A program made the translations under genes and the position numbers. Below, piece after piece: positions 47,901 through 56,029 of a stretch of DNA of 64,000 nt. Origin of the DNA: Limnomonas spitsbergensis (taxonomy: Eukaryota; Chlorophyta; Chlorophyceae; Chlamydomonadales); assembly GCA_037349105.1 (NCBI GenBank), contig JAYJMM010000116.1, forward strand, positions 3,782,001-3,846,000. Direction: 5' to 3'. The notes under the pieces are model-generated. The model ran no database searches. It was not told where the DNA came from and worked only from the letters and a program-made list of their open reading frames with translations. The number at the start of each line of letters is the position of its first letter. Positions within the stretch are counted from its first letter, which is position 1.

Positions 47901-49996
47901 GTTACCCGGGTGCCAACTAGACACACACCGCTCACAGTGGAGGTAATACCCAGTGTTGTCCTTTCCAGGTTTTACGACTTAATTTCCAGGAGCCGGGGGT
48001 GAAAAAGTGTGACCGGGTGGGAACAGTGTGGGCGTGAAACCTAGTCCGCCAGGCCTCGTGGGGGGGGGTGCGGGAGGGCGTTACTATTTCTAATACCTAA
48101 ATTGGACGCTCCATGCATTCACTGCCTGCACTGCTAACAGTGGGGAGTCAATAAACAGCAAAAGCACTCACTTGCGGTATACCATGGCCGCTAGCTCAGG
48201 CAGCTTGGCAATGAGGTCCATCGAGTCCTCGTAGTTGGAGTCCCAGTACTTGGACTTGTGCACGCCAGAGTTGTAAGCGGCGGCAAACTTGCTGTCTTTC
48301 TGAACGGTCATGAAGAGGAAGACACAGAGGCGCTCAAGAGGGGAAGACAGGGGCCGGCCTTGAGGGACCGGAGATACCGGTAACTAACAGAATAATGCAC
48401 ATGCATGGGCTCCCCAGGCCAGACCCCATGCACAATTTGCTTGCATGCATGCCCCCCCTGTTGCCTCCAGGCCCACTCCTACCTGTAGGACCATGACCAG
48501 TGTGGCAAACTGTGTCATGGGGTGGGTGCCGGTGGGCAGGGCCTCGAGCACCGTCTTCACAAAGCCGGGGACAGCGGAGCGTGCGCGCAGCTCCTCAGTG
48601 ACACTCTTGGCCTGGGCATCTGTGGGCAACTGCGAACATACAAAGCGTCGGCATGTGCGTTACGTCAGGCAAATCAGCAGGATGCAGAGGTGACAGGCTG
48701 TGCTGCGAATCTAGGTTGCTAGCAAGTGTCAACCCTCGCTTTGAGGGCGCTAATTCGCTGCTGGTTAAGCTGGCAAAGGCACTAAAATTACACACCTTTC
48801 CTGTGAACAGCAGCCACAGAAGGCCTTCTGGCAGGGGCTGGGTGCCACCTGGGGCCCTGGGTAGCTTCTCCTGTGGGATGAGGTGACCAGTTAGGCGCAA
48901 AAACAGTGGTTGTCAAGTTAGGAGCAGTGCGTCTGCATCCTATGCACCATCACAATTACCCCATCACGATTATACGCAATATTCAGTATACCGGTATTCA
49001 GGCTTAATAAAGAAGCAATGCCTGTATTCTGCATGCATCGTGGCAGGATGATCCCATCTCAATAAAAAACATTCAGTATTCAGCCTGCGTGCCATTGGCG
49101 GACCTGCAGCTCTGGAATGGTGTAGCCACGGAACCGAATGCCCTCATCAGCGTCCAGCAAGGAGGTGTCCCACAGAAGGCCCTGCATGGGGTAAATATAA
49201 CTGTCAAACGAGGCAGCGAACTAGGCATTAGGAAGGCAGCGGTTATAAGGTTCATGGCCAGGGTTAAAGGATCAGGAAGGCAGCGGGCTCAAGGATCATG
49301 GCCACGGTTGAAGGACCCAAACATCAGGTGTCACATCAGCCCTAGCCCTGATCCTTAAATGGGGCCGGCAAGGAGGTGTCCCACAGGAGAGACTGCATGG
49401 GTTCGAACAAAAGAGCCAAACAGGGCAGGAAATCAGGAAGTAGCCAGGCAGCGGGCAGTCAGCTATTCAGGCAAGGGATTCAGCACAGTGACAGTGCTGT
49501 GGTGAGTTGATGAGGCAATTGATGCGGCCATGTCGCAGGAGCGGAAATAACCCTACTCACAGTAATGCCCCTCATGCCACCCAGCGCCATGTCCACGGTC
49601 ACGTCACCCAGCTTCTTAGCGCCGTGTGCCTTCTTGATTGCCTTCACGCGAGCCTGTTCTCGCGAAACAGTGAACGCGGTCGAGCAGCAGCGTGAGCGAG
49701 AAGAGCACGTGACTAGGTTGCCGTGCATTGATTGCATGATCGTTCTTGATCGAAACCAATCACACAGCGAAAATCTTCTGAATAACAAGCTTCGTGACGC
49801 AGGAGTGGGATCAGGGCACCTCCTCAGAGGGTCAACGACGCACCTGTTCCACTGGAATCATCTCAGCAAACGCCTGCTTCAAATCTGACCCAGTTGACAA
49901 GTTACGCGCTGCATTGCTCAGGCTGGATGCAAAATGCGACGCCGATGACAAGCTGGCGAAACGATGCAGGAACCCATTAGACAAGATGGGCAACAT
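41993..49996 (-). CDS. CS: Citrate synthase, mitochondrial
   Basis: Condenses acetyl-CoA and oxaloacetate to citrate in the TCA cycle. 470 residues, thirteen exons, all phases fitting: 49844-49996, 49561-49653, 49104-49181, 48796-48870, 48483-48629, 48172-48299, 47620-47693, 46663-46727, 46169-46324, 45468-45596, 43239-43337, 42432-42557, 41993-42082. The N-terminus ([26 protein letters not shown]) is a typical mitochondrial presequence. The catalytic triad is present: His306 in [10 protein letters not shown], His353 in [15 protein letters not shown] and Asp408 in [10 protein letters not shown], equivalent to His274, His320 and Asp375 of the pig enzyme. The sequence follows the eukaryotic mitochondrial type ([20 protein letters not shown]), not the glyoxysomal type. 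Intron 43338-45467 holds a 1.9-kb minisatellite beginning at its donor. Confidence 0.97.
42600..42990. repeat. Degenerate CAGGGATTGAGGCCC repeat, CS intron 11
   Basis: Units of about 20-28 bp mix GGTTCAGGGATTGAGGCCCC and GGCTCAGGGATTAAGGCC. The array is tight from 42607 to 42785 and decays to about 42990. It lies in the intron 42558-43238. Confidence 0.75.
43530..45467 (-). repeat. 48-bp minisatellite starting at a CS 5' splice site
   Basis: About 36 units of 48 bp, each made of two related 24-bp halves. The exon 45468-45596 ends on the minus strand ACACATGCCAG before GTAGGGGAGGAGTGCATC. The unit repeats GTAGGGGAGCAGTATGCCTG then CCAGACGTGGGAGTAGTG and CACCTGCTAG, so each carries a possible CTAG/GTAGGGG or CAAG/GTAGGGG donor and CTGCCAG. 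The left end (43530-43740) has diverged units. 48 is a multiple of 3, so several frames on both strands stay open for 600-750 codons; these are not genes. Confidence 0.95.
45814..45955. repeat. AT-rich palindromic element, CS intron 9
   Basis: CTGATAAATCCAGCC and its reverse complement GGCTGGATTTAT / CTGGATTTATCAG alternate five times within 142 bp, interleaved with CAGTAGTGTAGTTAATACTA. The outer ends are inverted copies (CTGATAAATCCAGC versus GCTGGATTTATCAG). It could fold into a long hairpin and resembles a small foldback element. Confidence 0.75.
46727..46935 (-). repeat. Duplicated 3' splice-site region and short repeats, CS intron 7
   Basis: The intron end before exon 46663-46727 reads, on the minus strand, GCGCCCTGGTCTGCCCCCAC then CAG. 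About 93 bp upstream (near 46821-46850) it recurs as GCGCCCTGGTCTGCCCCCTC then CAG, followed by unrelated sequence. GGTGTGGGAGGAGCACTTCA and variants recur four or five times between 46785 and 46945, with one more near 47085. Confidence 0.7.
49181..49410 (-). repeat. Partial exon duplication in CS intron 2
   Basis: The exon 49104-49181 starts after CCCATGCAG with GGCCTTCTGTGGGACACCTC. A diverged copy at about 49366-49402 reads CCCATGCAG then TCTCTCCTGTGGGACACCTC, keeping the acceptor and ten codons before losing similarity. The intron sequence between them (AGGAAGGCAGCGG) is also duplicated. Confidence 0.75.
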
Positions 49997-50163
49997 CTCT
50001 GATGTAGATGAACAGGACAGCCCCGGAAACAAATTTGTTTTACAATTGACGCCAATCAAATAGTATATAACGACCTATTAACATCGGCCAACATAATAGT
50101 TGGGATCGATTCTGTCTCACTCTTCAGCGAACTACAGCCCCTAGTCACTCTTCAGCCTGCACG
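49997..50163 (-). promoter_or_regulatory. CS: Presumed citrate synthase promoter
   Basis: 166 bp between the CS start codon and the large inverted-repeat element. It contains TAGTATATAA (minus strand TTATATACTA) about 70 bp upstream of the ATG, a possible TATA-type signal. If the neighbouring element is an insertion it has removed or displaced the distal promoter. Confidence 0.4.
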
Positions 50164-50479
50164 TGCATCGTGATCAGATAAGTCTGTCACTCAAACTCTA
50201 ATACCGTACGTATACCAGATTTCTTTCAACCCCATTAGAGATCGCCCAACGTCATACGCTTAGGGTACGCTTAGGGTGCAGGACAGCCAGCCCAAGAATT
50301 GATGCGCCTCGCGTAGCCAGCATTAACATACTTCGTGAGTCGATCACGCAATTTTAGGTGGGCACCTGAGCTTACATAAAACGTCGAAGGAGTTAAGGGT
50401 TGGGAGTTAGTTTGGCCATCAATAGAAACCTTCGACAAGAGTTGCGCAACTTACTGCGCCACAGGGCGAATTGAGTAGC

Positions 50480-50640
50480 GAGAAAGAAATTCATCTATGC
50501 GGAGGAACTCTTTGAAGACGCCATAGATGCCCAGGAGTAGCTAATCCAGGAGAAGGAGGACGAGGATATTGGATTATTTGGATTACTCCTGGCTGCTGAT
50601 GCCGAAATGGCCTTACACGCAACAGCAGCAGGTCTCAATC
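50480..50640 (+). pseudogene. Fragment of an old open frame inside the inverted-repeat element
   Basis: Plus-strand translation gives KFIYAEELFEDAIDAQE, a stop (TAG near 50538), then LIQEKEDEDIGLFGLLLAA. The acidic, helical composition and unbroken frame on both sides of one stop suggest a decayed protein, possibly from the transposon that made this element. I do not recognise a family. Confidence 0.35.
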
Positions 50641-50689
50641 AGGCAGTTAACTACCGGCACAATGTGGGCAGGACAGCAGATATCAGATG

Positions 50690-52520
50690 CCGTGAGAACG
50701 ATGCATGCAGTAGCTACCCGCATGCATGCCAATACACCTTCCGCATGCAGTTGCTCCCCGCAGGCAAGCCGGCTCCCCACTTGAATGACAACACCGTGCC
50801 TGCATGCAGAGCATCCCACTGGCACGACAGCACTCCGCATGCATGTAGAAGCGTTCCACCGGCAGGACAGCACCCAGCCGGCATAACGTGCGCCCGGCCA
50901 TACGGATTGCACCCTGCGTGCATGCAGTTGCGCCACACAGGCTCGACAACTCCTTGCCTACATATGGCCCCGCCAGTACGACAGCACCCTGCTTGCATGC
51001 ATGCACCCCACTGGCATGACAGCAACGGCATGCATACAAAGGTCCCCGACATCATGACAACACCCTGCTTGCTTGCATAGCACCCTGCATGCATGCACAT
51101 GGCTCCAACAGCACGACAGTACCTGCTGGCATGCATAGTACCCCACCTGTATGACAGCACCCCGCCTGCGTACAAGGTGCCCCGACATCATGACAACACC
51201 CTGCTTACTTGCACTGCATCCTCCATGCATGCATCTAGCCTTGCCGGCACGACAACACCATGCGTAACTGCAGTAGCGCCCGACCAGCACGCCCCCACTG
51301 ACATGCACTGCATGCATGCTGATGCACCTTGGCCCCACCTACCTCTGGCAGAAAGACATACGGTACACTCTATGCATGATGCCTAGCTACCTACCTCACT
51401 GGCATGCACTTCCTGTGGGCAACAAAACAGCCACACCCACTGGCATGAACTACATGCACCCTTTAGCACCCTCCCCCCCACAGGCATGCTCTGCATGCAC
51501 CGCCGCACCCACTGGCATGTACTGCCTGTGCGCAGCAGCACTATTGCACCCGCTAGCATGTACTGCCTGTATGCAGCACCACCACTGCACCCACTGGCAT
51601 GTACTGCCTGTGCACAGCAGCACCACTGTATCCACTGACATGTACTGCCTGTGCGCAGCAGCACCACTGCACCCAATGGCATGTACTGCATGTGCGCAGC
51701 AGCACCACTGCACCCACTGACATGCACTGCCTGTGTGCAGCAGCACCACTGCACCCACTGGCATGTACTGCCTGTGCGGGCAGCACCACTGCACCCAATG
51801 GCATGTACTGCATGTGCGCAGCAGCACCACTGCACCCAATAGCATGTACTGCCAGTGCGCAACAAAACCACTGCCCCCAATGGCATGTACTGCCTGTGCG
51901 CAGCAGCACCACTGCACCCACTGGCATGTACTGCCTGTGCGCAGGAGCACCACTGCACCCAATGGCATGCATTGCATGTGCGCAGCAGCACCATTGCACC
52001 CACTCGCATGCACTGCATGTGCGCAGCAGCACCACCGCACCCACTGGCATGCACTGCCCATGCGCAGCATCACCACCGCACCCACTAGCATGCACTGACT
52101 GTGCACAGCAGCACCACCGCATCCACTGGCATGCACTGCTTGTGCGCAGCAGCACCACTGCACCCACTGGCATGCACTGCATGTGTGCTACAGTACCGTA
52201 GCACACACTGACATGCAACACATACACGGTGATGCATCGCCGTACCCACTGGCATGCACTGCCAGCTTTCTGCTGTACCTCCGAACCCACTGGTATGCAG
52301 TCATGCTAGCACTGCTGTAGCGCTTCACCCACTAGTATGCACTGTATGCCGACACTGTTGCAGTACCGGACCCACCAGCATGCACTACATGTATGCTGAA
52401 GCATGAATGCACTCACAGACATGCACCGCCTGTATGCTGAAGCATGACCACACTCATTGGCATGCAGTCATGCACTGCCCCTTCGCTGCAGTACCGCAGC
52501 ACCCCCACTACCATGACTGG
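50690..52520. repeat. 41-bp minisatellite
   Basis: Best preserved from 51480 to 52200, where units of GGCATGTACTGCCTGTGCGC plus AGCAGCACCACTGCACCCA recur about 18 times. Older diverged units (CATGCATGCA, CGACAGCACCCTGC) extend to both sides. As 41 is not a multiple of 3, an open strand reads each unit in three successive frames (CLCAAAPLHPLA, CAQQHHCT, VRSSTTAPT). Confidence 0.9.
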
Positions 52521-52529
52521 CATGTGCAA

Positions 52530-53180
52530 TGGAAGCCAACGAGTGACAATATCAGTTCATGTGCCTTGTGTTCCGAGTTCCGTGAATGGATACCGGTAGT
52601 GGTTTAGGGATGCTTAGGACAGAAGCTTCAGCCCAACAGCCACTGATAACATACACAACAGTGAAGGCACTGAACATTGGAAGCCAATCAGTCCCGCAGC
52701 CACTTTATCTGCCTTGTGTCATGAGTTACGTGCATGGATACTGGTAATGGTCCAACGATGCTTGGGATGGGAGCTTTAGCTTAACAGCCATTGACAACGC
52801 AACAACGGTGAAGATGCACACAGGAAGCAAATCAGTCCGCATCTACTTAATCTGCCTAGTGTTATGAGTTACGTAGATGGATATTGGCAGTGGTCAATGA
52901 ATGCTGAGCATAGGGGCTTCACCCCAACAGCCATTGATTGATAACATAGCAGTGATAGCGATGCACATTGGAGGCCAAGCAGTCATGCAACCACTTCATC
53001 TACCTTATGTTATGAGATCCAGGAATGGATACCAGTAGTGGTCTAGTGACGCACCTGTTAGATTTTGTGTGCCAAGCTGACATTCATAACACAATAGTGA
53101 TGGCACGACATACTGGAAGCCAATTAGCCCCGCAGCAACTTAGTCTCCCTTGTGTTATGCAGTCCGGGAACTATGTATAC
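52530..53180. repeat. Tandem repeat of about 125-150 bp
   Basis: Five diverged units share GGAAGCCAATCAGTCCCGCA, GCCACTT, CTGCCTTGTGTTATGAGTTA, ATGGATACTGGTA and CAACAGCCATTGA. It follows the 41-bp array and grades into the next array at its end (AGCGAAACAGCCCC). Confidence 0.8.
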
Positions 53181-53189
53181 TAGTAGTGG

Positions 53190-54830
53190 TCATTGGGAGC
53201 GAAACAGCCCCACAACTCCTGCTCAGAAGTCTAGCAAAGTGGAACTGCAGTTCTAAGATATGTCAACAAAGGCATAGCATTGGTTGCCTGAATGAATTTG
53301 GACATCTGCAAGTTGGCCTTAGCCACCGCGGCACCCTGAAAGCTGGGCCAAGAGGGCCATTGAGAGCAATAGAGCCCCAAAACACCTCCTCAGAATTAAA
53401 CCAAACTGAAACAGCAGTCCTAAAATATTTCAACAAAGGCATAGCATTACTTTCTGGAGGAATTTGGACACCTGCAAGTTGGCCTCAGCCACGGCGCCTT
53501 CAAAGCGGGGGGGCCGAGAGGACCATTGAGAGCGAAAAGCCCCAAAACACCTTCTCGTTAGTCTTCCAAACTGGAACAGCACTCCTGATATATGTCAACA
53601 AAGTCATAGCATTGGTGTTCTGGAGGAATTTGGACATCTGCAAGTTGGCTTCAGCCACCGCGGCGCCCTCAAAGCGGGGGCCCAGAGGACCATTTGTCAC
53701 GACGTATGGGTGCACCGCACGTATGGGTGGCTTGTACCGCTTTTTGGTTTCGGATTTCGTCTGTTTGTGGTACTTAAAAGATGCCTGGCTAACTCCAGGC
53801 ATTCTTCTCTTCTTATTGGAGTGGAGACGGATTGAGAGCAAAAAGCCCCCAAAACACCTCATAATGCTTCCGAACTGGAGCAGCAAGCCTGAAATATTTC
53901 AACAAGGGCATAGCATTGGTTTTATGGAGGAATTTGGACACCTGAAAATTGGCCTCAGCCACTGCGGCGCCCTGAAAGCAGGGCCAAGAGGGCCACTGAG
54001 AGCGAAAAAGCCCCAGGAACAACTTCTCAAAATTCAACCAAGCTGGAACAGCACTCCTGATGTATCTCAACAAAGGAATCGCATTGGTGTCCTGGAGGAG
54101 TTAGGATACCTGCAAGTTGGCCCAAGCCTCTGCGGCGCCCTGAAAGCGGGGCTAGGAGGGCCATCGAGAGCGAAAAAGCCCCCAGACAAAATCTCAGAAT
54201 CCAACCAAGCTGGAACAGCACTCCTGATACATGTCAACAAAGGCATCGCATTGGTGTTCTGGAGGAATACGGACACCTGCAAGTTGGTCTCAGCCACCGT
54301 AGCGCCCTCAAAGCGGGGCCGAGAGGGCCATTGAGAGCGAAAACCCCCCAAAACGTCTTCTCAGAAATCAACCATACTGGATCAGCAGTCCTAAAATATG
54401 TCAAGAAAGGCATAGCATTAGTTTCTGGAGGAATTTGGATACCAGCAAGTAGGCCTCAGCTACCGTGGCAGTGTGGCACCCTTAAAGCTGGGGCCGAGAG
54501 GGCCATTGAGAGCAAAACGCCATACCCAAAACACCTCCTCAGAATTTAACCAAACTGGAACAGCAGTCCTAATGTCTGTCAACTATGTCTGCCAGTGGTT
54601 TTCCTAAGGCATTAGAACACCAGTAAGTAGGCTGCAGCTATCAGTGCAGCCTTTAAAGGAGGGCCGAGGGGGCCATTGAGAGCCAAACGGTCCCTTATTA
54701 CATCCTCAGAATTGAACAATACTGGACACGCAATCTTGAACTGTGTCAACGAAGTCACAGGTGTCTGAGGGAATAAGGACACCTGAGATTTGGTCTCAGC
54801 TACACATGCAGCCATCGGCAAGGCGTTGCA
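53190..54830. repeat. Satellite-like tandem repeat of about 167 bp
   Basis: Eight units at spacings of about 165-168 bp share GGAATTTGGACACCTGCAAG, TTGGCCTCAGCCAC, GGCGCCCT, AAAGCGGGGCCGAGAGGGCC, ATTGAGAGCGAAAA, CCCCAAAACACCTC, GGAACAGCACTCCTGAT and TATGTCAACAAAGGCATAGC. One unit is interrupted by about 130 unrelated bp (53700-53825). Open frames through it (up to 394 codons) are repeat artefacts. Confidence 0.9.
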
Positions 54831-55480
54831 CATACGAGAGGGCACAATGCATGAGGACGTGGTGCTGCAATGACTGTCAGGGCGGGCACAGTGCGGAAGG
54901 GTGGGGAGCTGCGACCAATGTCAGGGCGAAACACATACGTGCGGTCGTTGCGCATAAGGGCTGGGAGCTGCCACCCACAGCAGGGAGCTGCAGGGCAATG
55001 CAATTAATGACACGGCGCTCGACATATGGGGGACATTGAGCATCAGGGCAGTGCGCAGCAACGACAAGCACGGTGCACAAACAGGCAAGCGCCACACATA
55101 CAAGCGGGTTGCAGAGGATGCGGGTGGGACTAACGATAACCACCGGCAGGGACTTAGGTAGCTGTGCATGGGGCGGGTTACAGAGCATGCGGGTGGGACA
55201 CTGCAACCACCAGCATGGCGTTGCACACGGGGCAGGCGCTTAGCATGCAAGTAGGGCACTACAGCCAATACCAGGGTGTTGCGCCCTCGGGCGGGCGCTG
55301 TGCATTAGGATAAGGCGTTGTTCATGCAGATGGCGCACTGCAGCCTGGTGAGGTGCTCCACATACTGGCAAGGCATGGTGCTGTGAATGTTGGAGTGTTG
55401 TGCATGCGGCCATGCACCCACCGGCAGAATAGAGCAAGACAGCATCAACCAGCAAGGCGTTGTGTACGCGGCAAGATGTC
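54830..55480. repeat. Degenerate repeat of about 50-60 bp
   Basis: Diverged units share GGCGTTGCACA, GGGGCGGGTTGCAGAG / GGCGGGTTACAGAGCATGC, GGTGGGACTA / GGTGGGACAC and TGCAACCACCAGCA. It fills the space between the 167-bp array and the right terminal inverted repeat. Confidence 0.65.
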
Positions 55481-56029
55481 AGTCAGCATTGAATCGTACG
55501 AATGTTGCATTAACTCGGTCTCAGTTGCAGAGTAAATCGAAGTGATAGTTCCATCTCTGGTTCCCTCAAGGAATCCTCAGGTACGGAATCAGGTACGGAA
55601 TCGCCTTATATTTGCGGAATGGTTTGAGGTGCTTATATATAATAAATATGAAAGGCTGGCGTATGTATGGCATATTTTAAAGCAAGCTGCGCGAAGCGCA
55701 GCCATTCTTGGGCTGACTGTCCTATACCCTAAGAGTATGACGTTGGGCGATCTCTAATGTGGTTGAAAGAAATCTGGTATACGTACGGTATTAGAGTTAA
55801 AGTGACAGACTTATCTGTCGTGATGCAAGGCAAGCGCATTCGCAAGGGCCATCGCGGGTGGGACCACCAGTGACGGGCCCTAAGGGCCGTCAATCCCGGT
55901 GTCCGTCAACGGTGCCGTATTCCCAAGGCACGCCTTAAGGCGTTTCCTACTTAACTCCCTTTCTCTTCTCGGTGGGATTGCAGCCCTCCATTACTATACT
56001 AGCAACACTCATTGTTTTTGTCCCCATTG

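Larger units (their letters stand above)
50168..55823. mobile_element. 5.66-kb element with long terminal inverted repeats, satellite-filled
   Basis: The left end (50168 to about 50335) and the right end (about 55670 to 55823) are inverted copies: both read, going inwards, CAGATAAGTCTGTCACT, CTCTAATACCGTACGTATAC, CAGATTTCTTTCAACC, CATTAGAGATCGCCCAACGT and CAGCCCAAGAAT. Both sides are flanked by TGCA (50164-50167 and 55824-55827), a possible 4-bp target duplication. The interior is four successive tandem arrays plus a fragment of a possible old open frame (50480-50640). No intact transposase is seen, so it is non-autonomous or decayed. Confidence 0.75.

Noticed and set aside
51383..52290. Cys/His/Val-rich open frames on both strands resembling small repeat proteins
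   Set aside because: Direct products of the 41-bp array, open in all frames; no start context or flanking exons.
53150..54334. 394-codon plus-strand open frame
   Set aside because: It follows the 167-bp satellite; successive units are read in shifting frames and there is no protein-like conservation or splice structure.
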